Shown here one piece after another: positions 23,970-35,900 of a stretch of 64,000 nt of DNA (within the stretch, counting starts at the first letter, position 1; each line of letters starts with the position of its first letter). The stretch is from Geosiphon pyriformis (lineage: Eukaryota; Glomeromycota; Glomeromycetes; Archaeosporales; Geosiphonaceae). The notes under the pieces were generated by a model that saw nothing but the letters and a program-made list of their open reading frames with translations, was not told where the DNA came from and did not search any database. The position numbers were made by a program, and so were the translations under genes. Location of the stretch: positions 46,448 through 110,447 of the forward strand of contig JAAOMT010000187.1 in the NCBI GenBank assembly GCA_016748015.1. Direction: 5' to 3'.

Positions 23970-25350
23970 AACCTACTCTAATGCATGCAGCTGAAGATAT
24001 TGCTCAACAAGTTCAATGACATCTTTGTCAGTAAGAATAAATTTGGCAAAACTGACATTATTCAGCACCAGATCAAAACTGGAGATACTATGCCAATAAA
24101 ACAACAAGCATACAGAGTACCACCCACCAGCCATGAGATCATTTGTAAAGAAATCAACCAGATGCTCGCCAATGGATTAATTCAGTCATTAATGAGCCTA
24201 TGGTCATCACCAGTAGTATTTGTCCAGAAAAAAAATAGGAAAATCCACTTTTGCATAGACTACAAAAAGCTTAATAGAGTCATGCATAGAGATAGCTATC
24301 CAACTCCATGAATTCAGGAATTATTTGATGCTTTTGGGGAAAACAAATGGTTCTCAACATTGGATTTAGATAGTGGTTATTGGCAAGTAGCCATGGATTC
24401 AGTGGACAAAGAAAAGACCGCATTCACAACATGAGAGGAAAATTTTGAATTCAAAGTGATGTCATTTGGCTTAACAAATGTGCCAGTCATATTCCAATGG
24501 CTAATAGAAATAGTATATACTGGCTTATTGTGGAAATTAGTAGTCGTTTATTTAGATGACATCAATGTGTTCTCCAAAACATTTGATGATTATTTGCATT
24601 ATCTACAACAAGTGTTTAAAAGGCTACAATGAGTAGGGCTAAAGTTAAACACCAATAAGTGCTTCTTTGGCAAGACAGAATTAAACTTTTTAGGGCACAT
24701 AGTAAGCAAAAACGGCATCAAAATGGATTCAGAAAAGATAGAAATAGTCAAGAACTTTCCAGTATTAACCAATGTGATGGAGTTAAAATCATTCTTGGGA
24801 TTCGCAGGCTATTATTGATGCTTTATCAAAAACTTTTCTAAGATACCTCAACCACTCAATCATCTCCAAACCAAAAATGTGAAATATGAATGGACAGAAA
24901 CACAACAAGAAGCTTTTGATATTCTGAAAAGAAAGCTTATACAAGCTCTAGTACTAATCTATTCAGATCATAACAAACCATTCATCATTACTACTAATGC
25001 ATCAGGCCAAGCATTGAAAGCAGTAATATTACAGAAAAGACTGGATGGAAAAGAACATCTAGTTGTATATGCCAGCCGAGGTTTAACTCCAGCTGAAAGA
25101 AATTATGGAACACCAGAATTAGAACATTTAGCAATTTATTGGGCAGTTATGAAATAAAGTGAATACTTGAGCCAGAAATTTGATGTATACACAGACCACA
25201 AGGAATTAACAGTACTTTATAAACAGAAATTTGGAGATGGAAGACAATCAAGATAGAAAATGGCACTATTACCATATACTTACACTATACATTATAAAAA
25301 GGGAAAAGACAATGGAAATGCTGATAATTTGTCATGAATGAGACAAATTT
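23970..25350 (+). pseudogene. Reverse transcriptase and RNase H of copy 1, broken
   Basis: RT fingers and palm run from about 24,060 to 24,840: WSSPVVFVQKKNRKIHFCID, then FSTLDLDSGYWQVAMD, then the catalytic VVYLDDINVFSK near 24,545. The RNase H (24,880-25,300) has IITTNASGQALKAV, with Asn where the first catalytic Asp is expected, and YTDHKELTVLY. Four TGA stops fall where Arg (CGA) is standard: before IQELFD, before EENFEF, before VGLKLN and before CFIKNF. The frame ends ADNLS-stop-M, again a CGA position. It would make the cDNA of the element. Confidence 0.85.
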
Positions 25351-25499
25351 AAAACATCTCAACACAAAAATATAACAAAAGATGAACATACAAAAATATC
25401 AACAACTACAATATTATATAAATACTCAACAGTCAAGGAGAAATTATCTCAAAATGAGTGAAATAATATTAAACAACAATCAAAACATTTTATCAATTA

Positions 25500-26640
25500 T
25501 AAAAATATACTTTACTGAAAAAACAGAAAAAATCCAGATCAACCAATGAGAGTTGTCACAGAACCAGAGAAAGAGACAATATTATTTAACATGCATTCAG
25601 ATCCAACAACAGAATATTTTCATAAAGAAGCAACCATGGAAAGAACAAAAAAAAGATACTATTGGCCATCAATGTATTCAGATATCATTCAATATATTCA
25701 GAATTGTGATGCTTGTCAGAGAAGAGGTGGAACAAAACCCAGTAAACCATTAAGACCAATCAAAGTGAGATAACCATTCAATCATATTAGAATTGACTTA
25801 ATTAGACCATTAACAATTACCAACAAAAACAACAGATACATTGCAGTAGCTATGAACTATCTCACAAAATGGCCAGAAGCAAAAGCCATTCAAAGAGCAG
25901 ATGCAGAATTCATTGCCAAATTTGTTCATCAAGATTTGATTTGTCAACATGGATGTCCAAAAAAACTACTATCAGATCAAGGAACTGACTTTGTGAACAG
26001 AACATTAGTGGAATTAAGTCACTGATTTGGAATCAAAAGACCAGTATTATTATTATACCATCCACAAATGAATGGTTTAGTTAAAAAATTTAATAGAACA
26101 CTGTATAAAGCAATTGCAAAAATTAGTTAAAAAAATCAAGAAGAATGGGATTTGTTTATATCATCAGTATTATTTGCTTATCAGACAATGAAGCAAGATA
26201 CCATACAAGCAACACCATTTGAATTGGTATACAGTAGAACAGCAACATTACCAGTTAAGATAGAGATCAATACATATCCAGCTGAACCAATAACAGAAGA
26301 TAATTTCCAAGAAACATTGTTGAAAAGAACATATGACTTAATGGAAACACTAGAAAACAGACAATGGAAAGCAGCTGATAATATCCAAAAGACACAAGAA
26401 AAGCAAAAAAAAACAACACAATAACCAACTACCAGATAAACCAGTGGAATTCAAGATTAGAGACAAAGTACTATTACATTGTACCAAAGCGGAAAAACAA
26501 TAAAGTGGAAAATTTGACCCCAAATGGAACAGATTATTTTACATTGAAAAAATTCTAGAAAATGAAGCTTATAAATTAAGATGGAACAACAAAATTTTAG
26601 CCAAAGCAGCACATGGTGATTAACTAAAATCATATCACCA
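25500..26640 (+). pseudogene. Integrase of copy 1, broken
   Basis: The zinc-binding HHCC region is at 25,600-25,730 (YFHKEA...CDACQRRG). The DDE core follows: the first Asp in IRIDLIRPL, the second in LLSDQGTDF (25,971-25,997) and the position of the third in MNGLVKKFNRTL (~26,069-26,104), where Lys replaces the catalytic Glu by one G-to-A change. Stops fall at 25,771 (TAA), 26,023 (TGA for Arg) and 26,128 (TAA). A C-terminal part with KVLLHCTKAEKQ continues to about 26,640. The enzyme would insert the cDNA into the chromosome; this copy cannot do so as written. Confidence 0.8.
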
Positions 26641-26659
26641 GATAGCATCATCATTCACC

Positions 26660-27430
26660 AATACCATTCTATAATTAGAAATACAAAGGATAATAGTTCA
26701 ACCAGATGAGATTCTACAAGATCTGGAACCAATCATAGTAATTGAACCAAACACATTGAATTGAACAACCAAAAGAGTATATAAAGACACAGTACATGTA
26801 ACAAAAGCAACCAAAAAAAATGGAAATACCAGATCACATTTACACCATAGTTCAACAACTGTCCCAAGCACTAAGTTAACAACAGTTAGACATGGAAATT
26901 GTTATCAACAACCAAACAATTTGCTATCAAAACACCAAAAGAAAGACAAAGAATACACCATATCAATGAGTATCAAAGAGTGATAAAAACTGGTCAAATA
27001 ATATAATAGAAAAAGTAAAGAACATTTTTGAGAAAATATCTATTATGGCACTAACAGAAAAACTTATAAAAAAGAATTAGAAGCAATAGACAGAACAACT
27101 TCCAATATCATACTGTTACTACCAACTAGATTGAAAGTTAAATATTTAGGAGTTGTATATTAACAAATCCAAGAGAGTATTTAACCAAAACATAATACAG
27201 TAAATTAAAGAATTTATTGGGAAAAAGATGAACTCAATATTACATGTAAGAACAATTTATCAACTGCACAACATATTTCAGAACTATCCAGAAATATTGT
27301 TACACTTTAACATGGAAACCATAACCATTAACCAATGGGAAAGAATAAACAATACACAAGTAGAAAACATAAAGAACAGAGTCGAACAAACAATACTTGA
27401 AAAAGAAGTATTAGAATTAATTTAAAATGA
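26660..27430 (+). pseudogene. Extra 3' ORF of dUTPase family, function unknown
   Basis: Downstream of the integrase a region of coding character with several stops reaches nearly to the purine tract. The best kept piece is 27,228-27,425, with TIYQLHNIFQNYPEILLHF and a charged end, NIKNRVEQTILEKEVLEL, likely to form a helix. The same region is present in the minus-strand copy (29,870-30,560). I do not recognise the product, and I see no signal peptide or clear membrane segment. Confidence 0.45.
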
Positions 27431-27450
27431 AAATTTTGACAGAGCTCAAT

Positions 27451-27468
27451 ATTAAAAGGAGGAGATAA
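27451..27468 (+). other. Polypurine tract of copy 1
   Basis: ATTAAAAGGAGGAGATAA lies directly before the 3' LTR, the position where plus-strand cDNA synthesis is primed. The complement, TTATCTCCTC, is next to the 3' LTR of the minus-strand copy. Confidence 0.75.
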
Positions 27469-28315
27469 TGTTACTCATAAAAAGAAAACAGATATAAAAA
27501 ATAGCAGACCAATAAAAGAATAGTATTTAGTATGTGAACACATTGCTCAGCAATGTGGAGCAATATCAGAAATCATGACACATTGCTTAGCAATGTAGAG
27601 CAATGTCAGAAAACATGGCACATTGCTCAGCAATATGAAGCGATGTTAGAAAATTAGAGCACATTGCTCAAGAAATCATAGCACATTGCTTGGGAATGTA
27701 AGTGATCTCATAGAACATCAATCATGTATATATAGCAGTAGTGTTAGAAGTAAAAAAAATAAGAATCCTTTAGTTAAAAATTTTCCATTCACAAATATTG
27801 AATAAATAAATTATTTACCATCCAAATCCACTCTTCACTATCAACACTCCATATTGATAGTAATTGATACCTAACCACACTAGAACAATAGCTTTTGATC
27901 ATGGCTATTGATGGATACTAACTTGCACATTGTTTTGGCTCATTTCTTTATGTCATTTCTTTTATTTTCTTGTCTTAATTGTTGTTATTACTAACTCTAT
28001 TGAGGATTAATGCATGAAGTACTAACGTCAGAATATAGCACTGGTAAAAGACCCAGAAATAAGGGTAGGACACTTGATTAAGATTAGCTTACCAAGAGAA
28101 ACACCAGCCATTATGCTAAGAAAGAAATTGACAAAACTGCGGTTTCAGGAAGCTATAGATAAAACTATTACCACTGAATCTCTGTCTATTATACAAAGAA
28201 CTCAACCAAAACCTTCAGATAAACACATCTTCAGATTGCCATCATCGACAACAGTCTTGAGCACCAAGTTACAGGTTTGTTATTTACTCCAACAACCAAG
28301 TAAACACCTATAACA
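27469..28315 (+). repeat. 3' LTR of Ty3-like copy 1
   Basis: It begins TGTTACTC and ends CTATAACA, followed by the duplicated CTGT. The palindrome array at 27,536-27,690 lacks about one partial unit compared with the 5' LTR; otherwise the differences I checked are transitions. Confidence 0.9.
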
Positions 28316-28944
28316 CTGTCTTATTATTATTGCCATTAAATTTAAATATGGTTTTGGATAATTTATGATTGTCTCTTCTCTTTTCAGCTATGGTTGTAAA
28401 GAACAAAATTGTAGATTTGGGTTTAAATAGTTTGAAAGTTTTTACTGTCAAAGTTGGTAGTTTGAAATCAAAATTAATAGTCTTAGATGTTTCTGTAGAC
28501 TCAATTTTGGAGAAATTGAATTTGTTGTGTGCAAACTTGAGTTCTTTTACTTGTCTTCTTTTTTAATAACTGACCTGATTTGAAAATTTGCCATGTGTAA
28601 TGTTTAAGATATCAATGTCCTTGCAAAACAGAAAGATATTATTTGCTAACATACAAGTTTGAATAATATGGTTTCTTTCATTATGGAAATAAAGTTGAGA
28701 TTTAGTGTTAAACTATGGATTGCTGATAAGTTTGAGAGAATACAGATATTACATTAGGCTTGGATAAGGGTTTTTTTAGTGCTAATGTGGCCATTGTCAT
28801 AAATAATTCTTTGGCTTATTATGTGTTTAAGATTGAGAAGATTTCTATTAGATTATTTCAGTACAACTTCTATTTAAAAGCAAATTTTTGGTTACAGTTT
28901 GGGTTTATATACTGGTGCTTCTTTTGAAATTAGGTTTAACATGG
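28316..28944 (+). pseudogene. LINE ORF1 end and start of endonuclease
   Basis: This continues the LINE after the CTGT duplication. 28,386-28,566 encodes a helical segment, VVKNKIVDLGLNSLKV..VSVDSILEKLNLLCANL, probably the coiled coil at the end of ORF1. From about 28,590 come the N-terminal motifs of an APE-type endonuclease, with MCNV then DINVLAKQ and, further on, SFIMEIKLRF, whose Glu is a metal ligand in the family. Stops interrupt it. The piece is cut at 28,944 and continues at 39,850. Confidence 0.65.
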
Positions 28945-29829
28945 TGTTACAAATAATTATTTGGGATTTCAAATCAAATAACAAATCTATAACTTGGTGC
29001 TCAATATCTTGACAATGCTGGTAATACTGGTATATTAGTTGTATCTGAAGGTTTTAAAGTTGAGTCTTTTGTATAATAGACAGAGATTCAATGACGATAT
29101 AGTTGATTGATGAGTTGTGTTCCCAATTTTTGTCTTCAGCTTGGTGGCCAGTTTATTCTGGCAGTTGTGCCCTTCTGGTAAGCTATCCATTAATATATAT
29201 ATAATTTTACCTTTATTTCTGGGTCTTTTACCAGGCTATCTATGACATCAATTACTCAGTGCTTTAATCTTTAATCAGTTAGTATACAACAGTAAAAATC
29301 AAAGAAAAAAAGAAATAAAAGAAAATAAAAAAATAAGCCAAGGCAATATACATATTAGTATCTCGTCAATAGCTATGATCAAGAGCTATTGTTCTAGTGT
29401 GGTTAGGTATCAATTACTATCAACATAAAGTGTTGATAGTGGAGAGTGAATTTGGATAATAAATGATTTATTTATTTAATATTTGTGGATGGAAGATTTC
29501 TAACTAAAAGATTCTTATCTTTCTACTTTTAATGCTACTGCTATATATACATAATTAATGTTCTATGAGATTGCTCACATTTCCAAGCAATATACTATGA
29601 TTTTTTGAGCAATGGTCACATTGCTAAGTAATGTGCTCTAATTTTTTAACATTGCTCTACATTGCTGAACAATGTGCCATGTTTTTTGACATTGCTCCAC
29701 ATTGCTGAACAATGTGCCATAATTTCTATCATTGCTCTACATTGTTGAGCAATGTACTCACATGTTACATACTATTCACTTATTGGTCTACTATTTTCTC
29801 TATATCTGTTTTTCTTTTTATGAGTAACA
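28945..29829 (-). repeat. 3' LTR of Ty3-like copy 2
   Basis: This is the reverse complement of the copy 1 LTR, running from TGTTACAAATAA to ATGAGTAACA, with the CATTGCTGAGCAATG palindrome array at about 29,570-29,765. The purine tract complement, TTATCTCCTC, starts immediately after it at 29,830. Confidence 0.9.
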
Positions 29830-30560
29830 TTATCTCCTCTTTTTTAATATTGAGCTCCATCAAAATCTTTATTCTGAATTAGCTCTAATACTTCTTTTTC
29901 TAGTATTGTTTGTTCGACTTTATTTTTCATGTCTTCTATTTGTACATTGTTTATTCTTCCTCATTGGTTAATGGTTATGATTTCCATGTTAGAGTGTAAC
30001 AGTATTTCTGGATAATTCTGAAATATATTGTGCAGTCGGTAAATTGTTCTTACATGTAGTGTTTAGTTCATCTTTTTTCCAATAAATTCTTCAATTTGCT
30101 GTATTATGTTTTGGTTAAATATCCTCTTGGATTTGTCAATATACAACTTTTGAATATTCAACTTTTAACCTAATTGGTAATAACAGTATGATATTGGGAG
30201 TTGTTCTGTTCATTGCTTCCAATTCTCTTTTGTAAATTCTTCTGTTGGTGCCATAATAGGTATTTTCTCAAAAGTGTTCTTTACTTTTTCTATTATTTTA
30301 TCTGACCAGTTTTTATTATTCTTTGGTAACTGCTAATATAGTGTATTCTTTGTCTTTCTTTTGGTGTTTTGATAGCAAATTATTTGGTTGTTAATGATAA
30401 TTTTCATGTCTAAAGGTTGTTGACTTAAGGCCTGAAATAATTGTTGAGTTATGATGTAAATATAATCTAGTATTTCCATTTTTTTTTCTTGGTTGTCTTT
30501 GTCATGTATACTGTGTCTTTATATATTCTTTTATTGTTTGATTTTATGTGTTTGGTCCAA
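29830..30560 (-). pseudogene. Extra 3' ORF of copy 2, function unknown
   Basis: This region between the purine tract and the integrase end corresponds to 26,660-27,468 in copy 1. No long open frame remains. It matters mainly because it shows that the extra 3' segment is a stable part of the family. Confidence 0.45.
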
Positions 30561-30579
30561 TAATTATGATTGGTTTCAG

Positions 30580-31900
30580 ATCTCATGGAATCTCCTTTGA
30601 TTAAACTAGTATTTGTTGTACTCCCAATTGTGGAATGTTATTGGTGGATAATGATGCTATTTGGTAATATGGTTTCAGTCAATCACCATGTGCTGCTTTG
30701 GTTAAGATTTTGTTGTCCCATCTTAATTTATAAGCTCCATTTTCAAGAATTTTTTCTATGTGAAATGGTCTGTCTCATTTGGGGTCGAATTTTCCACTCC
30801 ATTGTTTTTCCATTTTGGTATGATGTAAAAGTACTTTGTTTTCAATCTTGAATTCAACTGGTTTATCTAGTAATTGGTTATCATGTCATTTTTTTTGTTT
30901 TTTTTGAGACTTTTGAATATTATCAGCTGCTTTTTGTCATCTGTTTTCTAGTGTTTCCATTAGGTCATATATTCTTCTCAACAATGGTTCTTAGAAATTA
31001 GCTTCTGTTATTGGTTTAGTTGGATATGTGTTGATCTCTATCTCAACTGGTAATGTTGCTGTTCTATCATATACTAATTCAAATAGTGTTGCTTGTATAG
31101 TATCTTGTCTCATTGTTTGATAAGCAAATAATACTGATGGTATAAACAAATCTCATTCATCTTGGTTTTTTTGACTGATTTTGGCAATTGCTTCACACAA
31201 TATTCTATTGAATCTTTCAACTAGTCCATTGATTTGTAGATGATATAATGATAATAATAGTCTTTTTATCCCAAATCTCTGACTTAATTCTGTTAATGTT
31301 TTATTCACAAAATGAGTTCTTTGATCTGATAGTAGTTCTTTTGGACATCTGTGTTGACATATCAAATTTTAATGGACAAATTCGGCAACAGATTCTGCAT
31401 CTGCTCTTTGAATGGCTTTTGCTTTTGGCCATTTTGTGAGATAGTCCATAGCTACTGCAATATATCTGTTGCTTTTACCGGTGATTGTTAATGGTCTGAC
31501 TAAGTCAATTCCAATGTGATCAAATAGTTGTCCTACTTTGATTGGTCTTAATGGTTCACTGGGTTTTGTTCCACCTTTTCTTTGACAAGCATCACAACTT
31601 TAAACATATTGGATGATGTTTGAATACATTGATGGCCAATAGTATCTTTTTCTGGTTCTTTCTATGGTTGCTTCTTTATGAAAATGTCCTGCTGTTGGGT
31701 CTGAGTACATATTAAACAATATTGTTTCTTTTTCTGATTCTGTAATTACTCTGGTTGGTTGGTCTGGATTTTTTCTGTTTTTCTGGTAAAGTATATTTTG
31801 ATGATTGATGAAATATTTTGATTGCTGTTTTATGTTGTTTTGTTTTTTTTGAGATAATTTCTTCTTGAACAATTGAGTATTTATATAATGCTAGAGTTGT
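30580..31900 (-). pseudogene. Integrase of copy 2, broken
   Basis: Frames at 31,153-31,365 and 31,600-31,872 give the core. ELLSDQRTHFVNKTL carries the second catalytic Asp, and INGLVERFNRILCEAI keeps the third (Glu), which is lost in copy 1. The N-terminal zinc region is seen as GHFHKEATIERTRKRYYWPS. Stops separate the parts, and QTHF/QRTHF type substitutions replace the usual Gly. Confidence 0.75.
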
Positions 31901-31969
31901 TGGTATTTTTGTGTGTTCATCTTTTATTATATTTTTGGGTTGAAATGTTTTTAGATTTGTTTTATTCAT

Positions 31970-33335
31970 AACAAACCATTAGCATTTCCATTGTCTTTTC
32001 TTTTTTTATAATGTATTGTATAATTGAATGGTGAAAGTTCTATTTTCTATTTGGCATGGTAGTTGTCTTCAAATTCTTGCTTCTGAATTGAAGTTAATCC
32101 TTTGTGATTAGTATACACCTTAAACTTTTAACTCAAGTATTCTTTCCATTTGATAACAGCCCAATAGATGACTAAATGTTCCAGTGCTGGAGTTCCATAG
32201 TTCTTTTCAGCTGGACTTAAACTTCTACTGGTGTAAACTACTGGATGCTCTCTTCCATTGGGTTTTTTCTGTGATAGTACTGCTCCCAATTCTTGACCTG
32301 ATGCATTAGTAGTAATGATAAATAGTTTGTTGTGATTTAAATACATCAATACTGGAGCTTGGATAAGCTTTCTTCTCAATGTGTTGAATGCTTCTTGTTA
32401 AGCTTTAGTCCATTCATACTTCACATTCTTGGTTTGGTAGATGGTGAAGTGGCTGAGCTAGTTTAGAAAAGTCCTTGATGAAACAGTGATAATAGCTTAC
32501 AAATCCCAAAAATGCCCTTAGTTTTGGCAAGTTGACTGGTATTAAAAAGTTTTTAACTACTTCAATCTTGTCTAAATCTGTTTTGATTCTATCTTTGCTC
32601 ACCACATGTCCCAAAAACTTGAGTTCAGTTTTTCCAAAGAAACATTTGGTTGTATTTAGTTTCAATACAGCTCTTCTTAATCTTTTGAATACTTGTTGGA
32701 GATGATGCAAATGATCATTAAATGTTTTTGAGAACACATTGGTGTCATTCAAGTATACAACTACTGATTTTCATAGTAATCTAGTATAGACAATTTCCAT
32801 GAACTGTTGGAATGTTGCTGAAGCATTTATCAAGCCAAATGGCATGACTTCAAACTCAAAATTTTTTTCTCTTGTTGTGAACACTGTTTTTTTTTTGTTG
32901 GCTGGATCCATGACTACTTGCTAGTAACCACTATCTAAGTCCAGTATTGAGAACCATTTATTTCCTCCAAAAGCATCGAATAGTTCTTGGATCTTTGGAA
33001 TTGGATAGCTATCATCTTTTGTTACTCCATTCAGTTTCCGGTAGTTTACACAAAAATGGATTTTTCTATTCTTCTTATGAACTAGTACTACTGGTGACAA
33101 CCATGGACTCATTGATGACTGAATTAGCTTGTTGTCAAGCATCTGGTTGATTTATTGACAAATGATCTCATGGCTAGCTGGTGGTACTCTGTATGTTTTT
33201 TGTTTAATTGGCATTGCATCTCCAGTTTTGATTTGATGTCAGATGATATTGGTTTGGCCAAATTTATTTTCACTAGCAAAGATGTCATTAAAATTGTTGA
33301 GTAACATCTTGAGTTGCATTCATTGAAGTGGATTT
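31970..33335 (-). pseudogene. Reverse transcriptase and RNase H of copy 2, broken
   Basis: The RT N-terminal part is at 33,142-32,921 (MSPWLSPVVLVHKKNRKIHF, then FSILDLDSGY). The thumb and connection are at 32,752-32,414 (TTKCFFGKTELKFLGHVVSK), and RNase H at 32,379-32,128 has IITTNASGQELGAV, again with Asn for the first catalytic Asp. The catalytic YLDD region (about 32,745-32,765) is interrupted. This copy supports the consensus read from copy 1. Confidence 0.8.
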
Positions 33336-33405
33336 AGATTCCTCATGTTCATTTATTCCAATTGTTCTGGTTGGAACAGATACCATTCACTTCATCTGTA
33401 GATGG

Positions 33406-34213
33406 TGTTACGGTTTAAGAATTTAGCAAAAAGAATCATAAAAATAATACAAACTATTTAATCATAATATAGCACAGTAATAATCTTAGAAAGGTAATGA
33501 TTAACATAGTAGCAAACACCATCTCGTGATAGTGGCAAGCACCAGTTCACAATAGCAGCCAACACCAACTGGTGATAGCAGCAAGCACCAGATTGAAATA
33601 TCAAAAAGAAAGTATTTTCTCGTAGAACTACAAACATGTATATATACAGTAGTTTTAATATTGGGAAAGAATCAATCAAGTAATAAAAATCATAACTTAT
33701 CAAGCAACAGATCTAATTTTATCCAACAAACCCCACTTTAAATCATACTTTCAAATTAAATATCCCAAGAAACCTTTAAAATCAAAAAGAAATGAAAAAG
33801 AATATTTAAAACTGAACTATCACAACCCAAAGTATTAAGAAACTTACTTGTATTATTTATTGAATGAAACTATCATTCATCAACTGAATCCCTTGGAAGA
33901 ATAATCCTTGATCAAGATTATTCACGTTGTTACTAATTGATAAAAGCTNNNNNNNNNNNNNNNNNNNNCAAGGATAGCCTCAGAGAAGACCCCAGACAGT
34001 GGGTAGATTTCAGTTCAGCCTCTGAGAAGGAGTACATAAACACACACAACAATCAAGAATTAAAGAATAACTTACATCGCAACAGTAAAAAGAAAGCCTT
34101 CAGTGTAATAGTGACATTATCACACAAATAAAATTGAGGAACTCACGAAAGACTGATTGCAATTAAAGTGGGATATCAGCAATTAAATATAACAAGAAAA
34201 CCATCCCATAACA
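33406..34213. repeat. Solo LTR-like insertion containing an assembly gap
   Basis: It begins TGTTACGG and ends CCCATAACA, flanked by ATGG on both sides (33,402-33,405 and 34,214-34,217). Copy 1 and the decayed element at ~10,905 read straight across this point, so it is a true insertion. It carries a tandem array of a CACCA-NN-TGGTG palindrome (33,517-33,590), different from that of its host. Twenty N (33,949-33,968) mark an unresolved gap, so the real length, and whether an internal region is missing, are unknown. No protein is supported; the frame at 33,937-34,131 crosses the N run. Confidence 0.75.
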
Positions 34214-34217
34214 ATGG

Positions 34218-35120
34218 TTTGTAATGTAATGTTCATATATCCGCAAAGCTATGGAAAATCTGGAATGTGATTTGGTAGTTGATTTTCAACTTCAGTGATC
34301 AAATATTCAATAATAGTTCTCTTTGGTATTTCAATGACACTTCTGGTTGTGTTGTAGATAAGAATTTTGATGTTTTTGGGGCTTTTGGCTAATATGTAGA
34401 GATTAGTGAGTCCAATCTCTCCTGATTTGTAAATGGTGGCTTCTGCTTCAAACAACTGAGCCTAATTCTTTACTTCTCTTTTTATAAGTAACATATACTG
34501 GTCATATGGTGGAATAGAAATTGATTGACGGGTTAAGATAATTTCTTTTTTGTCAATAACTTCTTCTTCTGCCATATTAACTGGTATGTCTATTCTACCC
34601 ATTAATCCAAATCCCTGTATCCCTTTAGCAGTAATCCTTAATTTTTTTCTGTTTCTCACTGACACTAATTGAGCTATTTTCACCAGAAGTAGGAATATTG
34701 CTTGTGCTATCTTTTTGTTTGGCTCTATGATATAGGCCTTTTTAGAGTTATTTTGTAGCATAGCAATGATATTTCTTACATACCTTGTATCAATTATTTC
34801 TCCTTTAATGTTGATTCTTTTTTTCGCTAAGCTACTCTTAGATGTTAATTGAACCATAGTTGTTGCTGAAATTTCCAGAGCTATTTTGAAATCAATACAT
34901 GTGCGTGAATTTGGTTCCAATTTGATGGCTTCTTTTTCCGGATATCTTAGATCAAACCCTGTATTGGTATCATGTGCGCATTCTGACATAATACCTTCAT
35001 TATTGTCACTATACTATTTGAGTTCCTGCTTCTTAAATAGATTAGAAAGTGCAATATATATTTTGGGGTTTGAATTGAAGTCTGAATTGCTGATATTTTT
35101 GTTGCCATTTTGAGCAGAGC
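34218..35120 (-). pseudogene. dUTPase domain of copy 2
   Basis: The main frame is 34,989-34,462 (175 residues), with an upstream piece reading LSNLFKKQELK at ~35,014 and a tail at 34,455-34,249. Motifs: 1, AHDTNTGFDLRYP; 2, TSKSSLAKKRI; 3, GEIIDTRYVRNI; 4, KKIAQAIFLLL; 5, KGIQGFGLMGRI. Changes such as DTNTG for DTDAG and GEIID for GGIID are single transitions from copy 1. The tail, with VIEIPKRTIIEYLITE, matches copy 1. A stop separates domain and tail. Confidence 0.75.
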
Positions 35121-35199
35121 TGGAACTATTATTTTCATCATTATCATTGTTGGAGTTTGAATTAGGATTGAAAATTGATTCTGATTCTGATGCACAGTT

Positions 35200-35900
35200 G
35201 CTGATTGGTTCTTCTTCTTCTGGGATTGTGTAGATCATGTCTGGTGGTAAATTGTAAATAAGATCATACTCATTACAATATTGAAAGTTACATGGAATTA
35301 AACAGTAGTCACATAGTCAAGTGTTGATTTCTTCTAAGCATTGCTTCTGCTTTTCTCTCATAGGTGCTAGCTTTTGATAATGTTCATGGAATTGTTCTGG
35401 ATCTAAGAGATTTATGACTGGTTCTGGGTCTCAGTCAAGTTCTATAGGTTCAGGTGGATTATTTTTAATTGTTTTTATCTCTTCTGGTGTTACTCTTTCA
35501 ATTTTGGCGAGTGCCATTCACCAGATTTCATCATTGTCATGTGGACATCTATCCAGACATTTGACAGCTCATCTCCAAACAGCATCTATAGGTGTTCCTT
35601 TCCTCCTCCAGTCACTTATGAGAATTGTGTATTAATACGATTCATCACACATTTCTTCTTGCCCAGAAATGTCATTCCATATTTCTTTATCTAGAAGAGT
35701 TTCTCCACAAGCCAAACATGGTTTATTGTCTCATTTCCCAACCCATTTTGGCCTTCCAAAGCATTCAATAATGCATGGGTGGCAGTAGAATTTTGTTGCT
35801 GAAGTGTACTTCTCATTATTATCACAATAAGCACTCATTGATGACAATTTCTTGTTGCAATCAATGCATACCAGTTTTGGGTGGCGATAAGTGGATTAGT
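35200..35900 (-). pseudogene. Cysteine-rich module of copy 2
   Basis: Reading leftward: VCIDCNKKLSSMSA (~35,870), FYCHPCIIECFGRPKW (~35,790), KPCLACGETLLDKEIWNDI (~35,700) and then CDYCLIPCNFQYCNEYD (~35,300). Apart from the last Cys, these match the paired cysteines of copy 1 in number and spacing. The linker that follows is Ser/Asn/Asp-rich (NSNNDNDENNSSSS), also as in copy 1. Confidence 0.55.

Larger units (their letters stand above)
18157..28315 (+). mobile_element. Complete Ty3-like LTR retrotransposon with dUTPase (copy 1)
   Basis: A 10.2-kb element with both LTRs (18,157-19,022 and 27,469-28,315), primer-binding site (19,025-19,042), gag, aspartic protease, a cysteine-rich module, dUTPase, reverse transcriptase/RNase H, integrase, a further 3' ORF and a purine tract at 27,451-27,468. 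RT before integrase is the Ty3 order. All coding parts except the dUTPase contain stops. The two LTRs differ almost only by transitions plus a deletion of about 20 bases in the repeat array. It is inserted in the LINE. Confidence 0.9.

Noticed and set aside
33937-34131. Small ORF across the N run
   Set aside because: It includes unknown residues and sits in an LTR; no similarity recognised.
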